Shown piece by piece: positions 1 to 10,091 of a stretch of DNA of 64,000 bases. Under the pieces are notes generated by a model. That model did not search any database. It saw nothing but the letters and a program-made list of their open reading frames with translations, and was not told where the DNA came from. The stretch is taken from assembly GCA_025594325.1 (NCBI GenBank), contig JANHCV010000014.1, positions 1,116,001 through 1,180,000 of the forward strand, read 5' to 3'. Made by a program: the position numbers and the translations under genes. The stretch's first letter is position 1; the number at the start of each line of letters is the position of its first letter. This DNA is from Blastocladiella emersonii ATCC 22665 (lineage: Eukaryota > Blastocladiomycota > Blastocladiomycetes > Blastocladiales > Blastocladiaceae).

Positions 1-1944
1 CCTGCACCACCCGCACATCCTGCCGCTGCTCGGCGTCTCGCTTACGTGCAACACGCCGTTCCTCGTGATGCCGCTCATGGAGGGCGGCGACCTGTCCAAA
101 TACGCCGCGGGCCGGCCGCGCGAGCACCTCCGGCTGCTGCACGAGACGGCGCAGGGCATGGCGTACCTGCACGGCGAGCGGATCCTGCACGGCGATCTCA
201 AGGCCAACAACGTGCTCGTCGACGGGTACGGCCGCGCCCAGGTGTGCGACTTTGGCCAGTCGCGCGCGCTCTCGCAGGCCAGCCGCGCGTCCACGTTCAA
301 GAGCGGGTCCGTCGGCAACGTGCGCTGGATGGCGCCCGAGCGGTACAAGCGCGGCGCCAAGTACGACTTACACCCGGACTTGTTTGCTTTCGCAATGCTT
401 GCGTACGAGGTGGTTGCGGGGAACATTCCGTTCCACGACGAGCACGATGTCGAAGTGGTCAAGGACTGGATCAAGGAGGGCGAGCGCCCGGACCCGCCGA
501 CGGACGCGGCCAGTTACTCGCCCGAGCTTTGGGCGCTGGTCGTCAAGTGCTGGGCGCACGATTGGACGACGCGGCCGACCTTTGCGGCCGTCGTGACCGA
601 GCTTAGTGTTCTGCGACCTCCTACTGCTTCTGCTTCTGATCTGCCCACTGTCACCGTCGTCAACCAGCTGACCGCTTTGAAGCTTTCTCCTGCCTCCTTG
701 TCGCCCTCGTCGTCGGTCGAACTGCCTGTCGCGGCATCCGCAGATGGTTTCGAGGTCCATTCCTACCACTCGCTCCTGTCGCTACTCGTCCAGACTCACA
801 CCACGTTTGACACGTTTTGTAGGGACTCGTCGTTCCGACCGAGCTCGACGGCGACCGCTTTATTTGGGAGCAGCGCCACAAGCTGGCCAGCGGCGCCCGG
901 TCCTCGCTCAACGTGACCGAGCTGGCCGTAGGCCCGTACGGCCTGGACGTCATCGAGCGCGTGCGCGACTTTCCGCAGCAGCGGATGACGGAGCTGATCC
1001 TGGACGGCTGCGCGCTGGGCCCGAACGACGCGCGCACGCTCGCCACCAGCTTCCCGCGGACGCTGCGCGTGCTGAACCTGAACAACAACCCGCTCGGCGA
1101 CCGCGGCGTCAAGGCGATCGCGTACACGCTGCCCGAGGGCTTGGCTGAGCTGTACTTGTTCAACACCCAGATCACGGACATTGGCGTGTACGAGATTGTG
1201 GCGATGCTGCCGCGCACCATGACCGCGCTGTCGCTCGCGTGCAACCAGATCTCGGACAACGGCGCGATCGCGATCGCCGCGCGGATGCCGAGCATGCTCG
1301 ACGAGCTGTACCTCGGCGGCAACCAGTTCACCGACGAGGGCGCGATCGTGCTCGCGCCGTCGCTGCCGCGCAACCTGGCCCGGCTCTCGCTCGAGGTCAA
1401 CCGGATCGGCTACGCGGGCGCGGTCGCGATCGCGGCCCGGATGCCGCCGTCGCTGCGCGAGCTATCGCTGTACACCAACCAGATCACGTCCGCGGGCGCC
1501 GAGGCGCTCGCGTTCCAGTTCCCGCCCACGCTGAGGAAACTCAACCTGTCCAACAATCCGCTCGGCGACGCGGGCGCCGTCGCGATCGCGGCCCGGATGC
1601 CGCGCATGCTGTGCGAGCTGTACCTCGGCGGGACTGGGATCACGGATAGGGGCGCCGGGTACCTCGGCACGGCGCTCCCGCCGACGCTCATGAACCTCGG
1701 GCTCGAGAACAACCAGATCGGCGACTCCGGCGCGGGCGCTATTGCCGGAAACTTTCCGATGGCGCTGCGCATGCTGTTCTTGTCGGACAACCAGATTGGC
1801 GACGCGGGCGCCGAGGAGATTGCAAGGTACTTGCCCCAGTCGCTCGCGTCGCTGTACCTGCACGGGAACAAGGTTGGGTTCACGGGCCGCCGGGCGCTCA
1901 AGACGGTGCGGCACTATGATCTGTTGACGCTTTTTGAGATGTGA
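1..1944 (+). CDS. TKL-like protein kinase fused to RNI-type leucine-rich repeats, 5' truncated by window
   Basis: The reading frame is open from the window edge, so the N-terminus is missing. Exon A (2-754) encodes most of a kinase domain: catalytic loop HGDLKANN (Gly replaces the usual Arg of HRD), CDFG for DFG, WMAPER for the APE motif, and a C-lobe ending in a typical TKL CW...RPTF segment. A probable 68-nt phase-0 intron (755-822, ends TTTTGTAG) joins exon B (823-1944), which encodes about ten 27-28-residue repeats of the form LxxLxLxxNxIxDxGAxAIA, as in ribonuclease-inhibitor/NLR-type LRRs. The two frames could be separate genes, but the LRR frame has no convincing ATG of its own and the splice keeps the frame. 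The 5' splice site GTCCAT is weak. Kinase followed by LRR reverses the plant LRR-RLK order. An intracellular signalling protein is inferred; the ligand is unknown. Confidence 0.75.
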
Positions 1945-2262
1945 GCGAGTGTTGAACTTTGCGACTGTGCGACGGGCGCGGTTGCGTTCGGTTTTTGAGG
2001 ACTTCTCGCTTCGCTTCAGTTTTGTTTACACATATCATAGACCGGGGCGTGCGCTCCCATCTCTCGCAGTTTCCGTCGTTCTGAAACAGAATGTTTAAGG
2101 AGCCGAGGGTCGCGTGGCGCAGCGCGTCCTTCAGCCACTCGCGTGGCATGACGACCAAGGCGTACGCTCATGAAGGCAGAAATAGGCGTGTATAAAACGT
2201 TTTACTCAGGCACGAGCGTTTGCAATGACGAGTGAATCTGTACAGTGTGCGCAACATCACCG
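1945..2262. other. Convergent intergenic region
   Basis: This is the 3' flank shared by the kinase-LRR gene and the minus-strand TMEM198-like gene. I see no coding potential beyond chance frames. It should hold both 3' UTRs. Confidence 0.5.
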
Positions 2263-3114
2263 TTACTTTTTGCCGCCAATGGACTTGTACCCCGTGTAGT
2301 GCTTGGACGTGTAGCGGTACTGGGACATGGCGCCGATGATGGCGAGGACGACGACACCCGCAGCCATGCCGTAGACGCCGGCGGTAGCCTCGGGCTTGAG
2401 TGTCGGGTGGCCCATGAACTCCTTGGCGGCGTCCGCGAAGCCCGTCTTGGCGAAGAGGTCGAGGCCGAGGAAGGTGACGTAGGACCCGCCAAAGGCGGTG
2501 CCGAGGCGGACGACGTGCGGCTCGACGAAGAAGACGGCGATGCCGCCGAGGATGGCGCAGATGGCGATGAAGACGGCCTGGACGGTCGACCCGGAGATGA
2601 GGCCGCCCGTCTTGAGGGTGAGGATGAAGAGGGCGAGCGTGTATCCGCCGAAGGCGCCGAGCGCGAACATGCCGAGCTTGTAGAAGAAGGTGAGCAGGAA
2701 CCCGCCGATGACGGCGGCCGCGATGCCGACGGCGAGGTAGACGAGCTGGCGGTTGCCGAAGCCGGCGGCGGGCTCGACGCGCTGCAGGACCGAGAAGGCG
2801 ACCAGGGCGAACAGGTACGCGCCGGCAATGAACATGCACACGCGGAACAGCTTGCCGCCGAAGAAGCACGCGAGCAGGCCCGTGGCGATGAACACGACGG
2901 CCAGGGCAATCTCGTCGGCGAGCAGCTTGTTGGCGGACGCCGAGACGGACGCCGCCGACGGCAGGCCGACGGGCGGGTCCGAGGCGGGGAGCGCGACGAC
3001 CGTCTGCGCGAACAGGCTGAGCAGCATGGCGACGTAGCACAGCGGCGCGAGCCAGTGCGCGACGGTGCGCCGGATGGAGGTGGCGGTGCAGTAACTTGTT
3101 GTTGGTGCGTTCAT
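2263..3114 (-). CDS. TMEM198/DUF4203-like multi-pass membrane protein
   Basis: Single-exon gene of 283 residues, read from the ATG at 3114 to a TAA at 2263. An open frame runs farther upstream but is low-complexity; the chosen ATG directly precedes a hydrophobic leader followed by a luminal-type Ala/Ser segment. About seven further hydrophobic helices rich in small residues follow (for example GGFLLTFFYKLGMFALGAFG), with a short polar C-terminus ending GGKK. Helix spacing and the FGGKLFR and GGxxL patterns match the TM7S3/TMEM198 (DUF4203) family of fungal membrane proteins. In animals TMEM198 is linked to Wnt-receptor phosphorylation; the fungal function is unknown. Assignment rests on pattern recognition. 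Confidence 0.7.
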   Translation of the reverse strand: MNAPTTSYCTATSIRRTVAHWLAPLCYVAMLLSLFAQTVVALPASDPPVGLPSAASVSASANKLLADEIALAVVFIATGLLACFFGGKLFRVCMFIAGAYLFALVAFSVLQRVEPAAGFGNRQLVYLAVGIAAAVIGGFLLTFFYKLGMFALGAFGGYTLALFILTLKTGGLISGSTVQAVFIAICAILGGIAVFFVEPHVVRLGTAFGGSYVTFLGLDLFAKTGFADAAKEFMGHPTLKPEATAGVYGMAAGVVVLAIIGAMSQYRYTSKHYTGYKSIGGKK

Positions 3115-3920
3115 GGTGGGGTGTGTATAGCGTGAGAGTGCGATGGTGGGTGGGAGGGAGAGGGAGGCGCGGGGGCAAGGGCCCTTTTTGTAGGCGAGGC
3201 CTCGCCGGCGGTCGGCCCTCCTCGCAGCGCGCCAAGACCCGACCGTGGAAGCAGTCCCTCGCTGGTCGAACGTTGCAGCGGGAGCAAGCCACCGCTTCGA
3301 ACGACCGTCGAGAACAGCTATAATTACGCACCGTAGCAATATTGTACGAGCGTGAAGTGTGTCAGGAACGCCCTGGCTGACTCGCCTCGGTGGGCTCTCG
3401 CGCGCGGTGATCCCTGAGAGACGCGCGGCCATGGGGAGAGGAAGGTGTGGCGCAACGCGACCACGCGGGGACGGCATCCTTGGCCATCACCCCACGCTTG
3501 ACACTGAGGAGGTTGGGATCGGCGACGCGGCTGAGGGAAGCAGCCGACCAAGCTGTGAGCGCTCGAGGGTGCTGGATCAGCGTTGGAAGCGGATCCGCTG
3601 CAGCCAAGCTCGCTCGAGTCAGCCTGGCTGGATCCAAATGATTTCGAATCGTATTCTCTCACATCAGGATTATATAAAGCGTTATTTCGCGTTAGCGAGA
3701 GTCATCCAGAGAGGGGAAGACTACATCTAGATGAGTGCGTTGAGTCACATGACCCGTGTTACCGCCATTTACCATCGCTCGGCGCTGCGCCGGCGCGCGA
3801 CCGTGGCCGGCGGCGGGGGTGCCGCGGCCGTCGTCATGGCGGCGCCGAGCGCATCGCTGGCGGGGCACCTGCTGCACTGCGCCCATCGCACTGCCACGTA
3901 ACATCTGAACAGCCGTCGCC
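3115..3920. promoter_or_regulatory. Divergent intergenic region, TMEM198-like / NDUFA6
   Basis: About 0.8 kb separates two divergently transcribed genes, so it should contain both promoters. An AT-richer patch lies at about 3640-3720 and includes TATATAAA at 3671, about 250 bp before the NDUFA6 ATG. Short open frames here look like chance frames. No RNA gene was recognised. Confidence 0.4.
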
Positions 3921-4483
3921 ATGATCGCCTCGACGATGCTGCGCCGCCTGGCCCACACCTCGGCCGCCGTGGCGCCCTCGGCCGCCGCCGCCTCGTCCTC
4001 CTCGACCCCGACCGCCGCGGCCGCCGCTGCGCCGCTGGCCGCCGGCGAGTACAAGGAGTCGGACGCGACCCACCTCGCCGTCTTCTCGCGCGCGTCCGCC
4101 GACCAGGCCGACGCGCGGGCCCGCGCGCTGTCGCTGTACCGCAAGTGGCTGCGCAGCGTATGTTGACTCTTGCTTGGGCGAGTGTGGTGAGTGGGGTAAC
4201 CAACCAAGAGAATGTGTAGGCCGACGAGATTGTTGCGCTGTACTACCTCGACGTGCCGGCGTCGGCGGTGCGGCAGCGCGTGCGCGAGGAGTTTGAGAAG
4301 AACCGGTTCGTGACGGACCTCGGCACCCTCGACATTGTGCTGTGGAAGGGCCAGCTCGAGCTGCAGGAGACCATCAACCTGTGGAAGCAGAAGACCCACA
4401 TCATGCGCTACTTTGAGCCCGCCGAGTTTGGCGACGCCAAGAACGCCCCCTTCATGGACCGCTTCCTCCAGGGCCGCCACTAA
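3921..4483 (+). CDS. NDUFA6: NADH dehydrogenase (complex I) LYR-motif subunit NDUFA6/B14
   Basis: Two exons, 3921-4157 and 4220-4483, join in phase 0 across a 62-nt intron (GTATGT...GTGTAG) and encode 166 residues. The first ~45 residues are Ala/Ser/Arg-rich and look like a mitochondrial presequence. The LYR motif follows as LYRKWLRS, directly before the intron. After it come the diagnostic VRQRVREEFEKNR stretch, WKGQLELQETINLWKQ, and a C-terminus ending FLQGRH. LYRM6/NDUFA6 binds the mitochondrial acyl carrier protein and is part of the matrix arm of respiratory complex I. An upstream ORF-like region adds nothing convincing. Confidence 0.92.
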
Positions 4484-4821
4484 GTCGCTGCCGTCCCCGT
4501 TGTCGCCGATGGTCGCTACCCTCCCTCCCTCTGTATTCACCCTACTCTGTCAGTTCAGTCTTCCCCATCCCTCCCCCGTTGGTCGCTCATATAGCAAGTA
4601 ATGATGACGCTTTCCGATATCTCGCGCGAACGAGGCGTCCATTTGGATCGGCAAATGTGCAGCGCCGCGTCCTGCCAGTCAGCGGGCGAGGCAGCGGGAG
4701 TCGGGGCAGGGGATCGCGCGCCGCGGAAATCGCCGGGACGCGTGTGCCCGCCCGCCGCCTCAACACGGCCCTCGCCCCACCGCTCCTCCTCTCTCCACAC
4801 TCCTTAGACACTACATTGTTC
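4484..4821. other. Intergenic region between NDUFA6 and lipoyl synthase
   Basis: This holds the 3' UTR of NDUFA6 and the pyrimidine-rich promoter of the next gene (CTCCTCTCTCC near 4785-4797). No gene is visible. Confidence 0.4.
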
Positions 4822-6298
4822 ATGCGACGCATCAACACCATGTTCACAACCACCCGCATCGCCTCGGCGGTGCTGCGCCGCCACGCGGCGTCGGCCGCTG
4901 TCGTCCCCGCGCGCCTGCTCGCGACGACCACGCCGACCGAGCCCGCGACCCCGGCGAGTAAGCCGCGCACGGCCAAGTTTGCCGAGATGCTCAAGCAGGG
5001 CCCGTCGTTTGCCGACTTTGTCACGGGCGGCAGCGACCCGAGCAAGCTCACCCTCGAGGAGGCTCTCGAGCTCGGCACCCCCGAGCAGCCCGCCGCGGGT
5101 CAGAAGCTGACGCCCGCGCAGCTGCGCAAGAAGAAGCAGTGCGTTCATCCATCTTGGACACAGCTCCGCGCTTCGCTCACCCCCGCTATCCGCGTAGCGT
5201 GCGTCTGCCCGAGTGGCTCAAGACCGACATTCCCGTCGGCACCGACTTCCAGCGGATCAAAAAGGATCTGCGCGGGCTCAAGCTGCACACGGTGTGCGAG
5301 GAGGCCAAGTGCCCGAACATTGGCGAGTGCTGGGGCGGCAACGAGACGGGCACGGCCACGGCCACCATCATGCTCATGGGCGACGAGTGCACGCGCGGGT
5401 GCCGGTTCTGCGCCGTCAAGACCAACCGCGCGCCCAAGCCGCTCGACCCCAACGAGCCCGAGAACACGGCCGAGGCCATCTCGCGATGGGGGCTCGACTA
5501 CGTCGTGCTGACGTCGGTCGACCGCGACGGTACTTACTCTCACTGCTCAACGTGCGACTCGGGATACTAACTCGACACACCGTAGACGTGTCGGACGGCG
5601 GCGCGTCGCACTTTGCGCAGACGGTGCAGCTGATCAAGCAAAAGAACCCCAAGATCCTGGTCGAGTGCCTGACGGGCGACTACATGGGCGACCTGACGGC
5701 CGTCGAGGTGGTGGCCAAGTCCGGGCTCGACGTGTACGCGCACAACATTGAGACGGTCGAGGCCATGACGCCGTTTGTGCGCGACCGCCGCGCCGGGTAC
5801 CGCCAGTCACTCGCGGTGCTCAAGCGCGCCAAGGACACGGTGCCCACGCTGCTCACCAAGTCGTCCATCATGCTCGGGTGCGGCGAAAAGGACGAGGAGG
5901 TGCTGCAGGCGCTCAAGGGTGCGTTACTCTGCGTGTGCGCGTGCGACGCAGTTCACTCACTCTCGGCGGATGTAGACCTCCGCGCGCACAACGTCGACGT
6001 GGTCACGCTCGGCCAGTACATGCGGCCCACGACCAAGCACATGAAGGTGTCCGAGTACGTGACGCCGGCCAAGTTCAAGCACTGGGAGGACACGGCCAAG
6101 GAGCTCGGGTTCGTCTACGTGGCCAGCGGGCCGCTCGTCCGCTCCAGCTACAAGGCCGCCGAGTACTACATTATGAACAAGCTGCGCCCCGAGAAGGCCG
6201 CTGAGGCCGCTGCGGCTGCGGCGGCGGGGTCGGCGATCCCGAACGTGGTCGAGGTCGGGTCGCCAGCGCCAGGAGCGGCGCAGGCTACCAGCGCGTGA
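4822..6298 (+). CDS. LIP5: Lipoyl synthase, mitochondrial
   Basis: Four exons (4822-5138, 5198-5529, 5586-5918, 5976-6298) separated by 56-59-nt introns ending in TAG total 1305 nt, or 434 residues. The enzyme inserts two sulfurs into octanoyl groups on lipoyl-domain proteins, giving the cofactor of PDH, KGDH and glycine cleavage in mitochondria. The first ~60 residues form a basic, Ala-rich presequence. The auxiliary cluster motif [12 protein letters not shown], the radical-SAM motif CTRGCRFC and the C-terminal RSSY motif are all present, as are [18 protein letters not shown] and TLGQYMRPT. The ATG at 4822 was chosen as the first in frame after stops; 4840 is an alternative. The C-terminus carries an Ala-rich extension. 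The gene looks intact. Confidence 0.96.
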
Positions 6299-6587
6299 GC
6301 CGTGTAAAGATGTGTCCCGTCGTCGATTATATAGTACCCATCCATTTGTTGTAAATCTTCCTGACTTGGCGCGATGAATGAAGGCGGGCGTGACGTCCAG
6401 TGGCCGAGTGAGTCGCGGTCGCGTTTCGTCTGCAGCGACGCGTTGGAGCCGCTGCGCTGGCCGCTGCCCTCTCCTCTCTCCCTCATCCTAACACCATATC
6501 CCGCTGGCGGGCCCATGTATCTACCGTAACCCATTGCAACGCATCGACCATCCAACGACCTCCCCGTGCCACACGCTCGCCGCCGCA

Positions 6588-7966
6588 ATGGTCCTCATCA
6601 CGCTCGCGACGCGGAGCCTCGTGCACGGCGCGGGCCTGCTGCTGCCAGCGTACCGCGCCTTCAAGCGGTTCCGCACCGAGCACGCCGCCACCCACACCCA
6701 CCATCCGCTCGACGCGGGCAGCGACCTGGGCCCGTGGTGGGTCGCGACCGTGCAGCACTTTTCGGTCATGGCCGTGTTCGTGTCGGTCGAGTGGTACGCC
6801 GACTGGGCCCTCTTCTGGTGGGTCCCCTTCTACTACGAGCTCAAGCTGCTCGCCGTGCTGTGGCTCGTCCTGCCGCACACGCGCGGGTCCGTCGCCCTCT
6901 ACCGCAGCGTCCTCGCGCCCTTCCTCGTCGAGCACGAGCGCGATATCGACCGCAACCTCGAGCTCGCCCACCGCGCGGTCCGCACGCGCGCGGCAAAGTA
7001 CCTCGTCGCGCTGTTCCAGTCAGTGCGTGCCGCCGTGATGCGCGCGCTCGCCTCGGTACGCGTGCATTCATCGGACGGCTCGTGTGGGATCGCTCACCAC
7101 TTGCCTCTGTGTGATAGGTCCTCGGCCTCAATCTTGGCGGTGCCAATGCTGCCGCAGCAGCACCACCAGCGGGCGACCCCGCCGCCGTCGTCGCAACCGA
7201 GACGACAACCGCCGCCGCCGCCAACTACGTCGCGTACGGCGTCATCTCGTCGCTCCTCGGCCAGGCCACGCGGTCCGCCACCGCCTACATGGATACGACC
7301 GTGACGACCACCACCACCACGGCGTTCACGTCCGAGTCGCGGTTCGAGGAGCTCCCGCCCGATGCCGATACCACGCCGCGGCACCACCCGCACAACGTCG
7401 CCCCCGACCCATCCACGCCCGTCGCACCGCCTCACCGCCGCCGCGGCACCTCGGACCCCGGCGACTTCCCCGCCAGCGCGTCGCCCAACGCCAACCTCAT
7501 GGCCTCGACGCTCATCGACCCACCTCGCTCCCCGTCGCCCGCGGTCCGCGACATCCTCGCTGCGCGCCGCCGCATCACCGTGTCGAGCCCGACCCCGCCC
7601 GCCGAAGATCTGGCCGTGGCCGGCGGGTGGAGCACGAGCTTGGCGTCGCTCGTGGGACTTGGGGGGCCGAAACGCACCCCGTCTGGCTCGTCGGTTGTCG
7701 AGGGTAACGCGCCGCCGCAGTCCCCGAGCCCAAGCGGTGTCGACGACACGCCGCGGCCGCCCGCGCACCCGCCGGTCGCGGGGAACCCGCGGAACCGGCG
7801 CCCGGTGCCCGCACCGACTCCCGTCAAGGGTGCCGAGGTCGACGAGCTCGTCACGTCGTCGCTGTCGTTCGAGGAGTACAACCTGATCGACGCTGCGGCG
7901 GCGGGGGCGCCCGCGGGAAGTGACGGCGATGGGGGCCGGCGCGGTAAGAAGGTCAAGAAGTCGTAG
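6588..7966 (+). CDS. TB2/DP1/HVA22 (REEP/Yop1) family ER-shaping protein with long disordered tail
   Basis: Two exons, 6588-7055 and 7118-7966, join in phase 0 across a 62-nt intron and encode 438 residues. Residues ~1-120 contain the family signature: an aromatic hydrophobic hairpin (VEWYADWALFWWVPFYYELK) followed by LAVLWLVLPHTRGSVALYRSVLAPFL, then a charged amphipathic helix. REEP/Yop1 proteins insert such hairpins into ER membranes to curve them. After the intron the protein is Ser/Pro/Thr/Ala-rich and looks disordered, ending in a lysine-rich tail KKVKKS. A tail of about 280 residues is long for Yop1, resembling longer REEP1-4-like members. Confidence 0.85.
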
Positions 7967-8091
7967 TAGTAGTCGTCCGCGAGGTATCCCAAATATTCAC
8001 ATTTATATTATGGCTGCTGCGTGCAATGTATGGTGAAGACAGGATGAATGAATGCAAAGTGACACAAAACTGTGGAGCTGCGCTCCTTGAT

Positions 8092-9375
8092 CTACCGGTT
8101 GGCCTTGAACACGAGCGCGGCCAGCGCGATCCACGCGAACCCGGCGAGGTACGCGGTCGCGACCGCCGTGCGTGCCTGGGTGCAGATACTCCCGGCCATC
8201 TTGATCCCCGTCTCCGAAACCCCCACGAGGTCCGCGTCGCCGAGACACGCGATCGAGTACATGTCCGTGTAGTACCCGGTGACCTTATCTTTCCCCTTGG
8301 TCCACGCCATGGACGCGGCGACCACGAGCGCGAGCCCGAGCGCGCCGCCCACCAGCACCTGGATCAGCGCAAACGTCGACTCGCTCATCGCCATGCGCAT
8401 CTTGCCGCGCTTGAAAATCGCGGACGCCGTCGCTGCCGCCGCGAGCACGCTCAGCCCCGCCAGCCACATGACGGGCGACAGCGCAGATGTCGGCACCAGG
8501 TACGCATTGAAGACCGGGAAGTTGGCCACGAACGTCGCGTCCGTCCACGCGTTCCGCGCCGCGAAACTCGTGTAAGCGCCCAGCACGCTCAGCGCGCACG
8601 CCAGTGCCGCCAGACCGAACCGCTGGTTCATCCAGTGCTTCGAGTTGTCGTCGGCCGCTGCCGCAGCGGGGTCCGTGTGGAACGACGCCGCCGTCGCCGT
8701 CAGGTGTGTCGTCGACGCGCCGCCGAGAGTTCCGGACGAGGCGGAGGCGGGTAGTACGGCGGGCGCCTTGTGCTCGAGCGTCGCGGCGGGTGCAGGGGCG
8801 GGCGCGGGAGCGACAGTGGCGGGTGGGCGCGACGAGGACTCGGCGACGAACGGGCGCAGCGTCGCCTGCTGCGGCTGCGGTTGAGGGGCGGGCGCAGGCG
8901 GCGCCTGGTGCGACAGCGTTGGCGGGGCATGGAACTGCTGCTGTTGCTGCTGCTGCTGGTGGTGGCGCAGCGTCGGCGGGCCAGGCGGTGGCGGCGGCGC
9001 GTGCGACCCGTCGTCGTAGACGGTCTCGACGAGGTACTCGTTGGCCGACGAGCCGCCGGCGCCCGGGCGCTTCGAGAACGGGATGATGACCACGTCAGGT
9101 TCGACGGTCGAGGCATGCGCCGAGTACATCTGCGGCTGCTGCGGCGGCGCCGGCTGGTAGTACATCTGCTGCTGCTGCTGAGGGACAGGGTACGGCCCGC
9201 CGGGACCCTGCGGCATCGCCTGCATCGGCTGCTGCTGCTGCTGATAGTACATGAACTGTTGCGGCTGCTGCGGCTGCATCGGCTGCTGCTGCTGGTAATA
9301 CATGGCCTGCTGGAGAGGAGGCGGCCCGCCGCCACCGCCGCCGGTTGGGTTGGATGGGACGTGCTGCTGCGCCAT
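8092..9375 (-). CDS. Gln/Pro-rich protein with C-terminal four-TM domain
   Basis: Single-exon gene of 427 residues from the ATG at 9375. Residues ~1-250 are low complexity: runs of Gln encoded by CAG repeats (about 8935-9300), MYYQQQQ and QPMQ modules, then Pro/Ala-rich sequence. Around residues 95-120 there is a short ordered-looking stretch (VVIIPFSKRP). The C-terminal ~175 residues contain four hydrophobic segments with a tetraspan/MARVEL-like layout. The third loop has MYSIACLGDADLV, where a membrane-proximal Cys sits before TM4. I do not recognise the family. A cortical or vesicle membrane protein is only inferred. Confidence 0.75.
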   Translation of the reverse strand: MAQQHVPSNPTGGGGGGPPPLQQAMYYQQQQPMQPQQPQQFMYYQQQQQPMQAMPQGPGGPYPVPQQQQQMYYQPAPPQQPQMYSAHASTVEPDVVIIPFSKRPGAGGSSANEYLVETVYDDGSHAPPPPPGPPTLRHHQQQQQQQQFHAPPTLSHQAPPAPAPQPQPQQATLRPFVAESSSRPPATVAPAPAPAPAATLEHKAPAVLPASASSGTLGGASTTHLTATAASFHTDPAAAAADDNSKHWMNQRFGLAALACALSVLGAYTSFAARNAWTDATFVANFPVFNAYLVPTSALSPVMWLAGLSVLAAAATASAIFKRGKMRMAMSESTFALIQVLVGGALGLALVVAASMAWTKGKDKVTGYYTDMYSIACLGDADLVGVSETGIKMAGSICTQARTAVATAYLAGFAWIALAALVFKANR

Positions 9376-10091
9376 GGCCGGGAAGTGGGTTTACAGGATA
9401 GTGCGTGGAGTGGTTCCCGCGGGCAGGCAGGCAGCGTCTCGGTTAGCAGCAATTCATCGACGGGGGAGCGGAAGCGGAGGGGACGGCGCAGGGCGGCGAT
9501 GGGGCGAAGGCGAGGAACAAGCGCCACACTCAAATTGTGGCGCGTCTCACGTCACATGATATCGCAACGCGTCGAGCCGAGACGCGATCACGGCGCCATC
9601 ACGGCGCCATCACGGCCGGAGAACGGGTCTGATCGAGAATGGAGAGCTGCCCACATCGCGCATCAATAGCGACGAGACTCGGTGGCATCGCAAATAACGA
9701 ACGGCCGGAAGCCCGGGTCGACGCGTATTGTGAGAGGGAAGCGGGACATGCGGGACAAGTCGGAGCAATCCATGCAAGATACACGTGGGCGTGATAAACC
9801 AAACGGCAGCGACCACGGCGACGCCGGCTGGCCCGCGTGGGCTCGGGTCCGCGTGATCAGCCGCCGAGCAAACGAAGTGCACGATGCACTCGGACAGCCA
9901 GCTGACACCGCGGGCGAGGGCGTCGCCCTGGGCGTCGCCCGCTTTCGCCTCTTCGTCTCTTCGCCCTCCACCCTCTCTCTCCCCGCTCCCCCCGCCGTTG
10001 CGCTGCCGACGATCAACACCGCCCGCCTCTTGGACACCTGCTTCGCTTCTACTTCGCGCAACTTGCTTCGCCTCCTGCTTGGCCACCGACC
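9376..10091. promoter_or_regulatory. Divergent intergenic region with short ATCACGGCGCC repeat
   Basis: About 0.7 kb lies between two divergently transcribed genes. At 9585-9618 the 11-mer CGCCATCACGG recurs in tandem. A TC-rich stretch lies just upstream of the ATG at 10092. No gene was recognised. Confidence 0.4.

Noticed and set aside
7084-7707. Arg-rich 207-residue frame in the HVA22-type gene
   Set aside because: Off-frame reading of exon 2. The spliced HVA22 frame is continuous across the intron.
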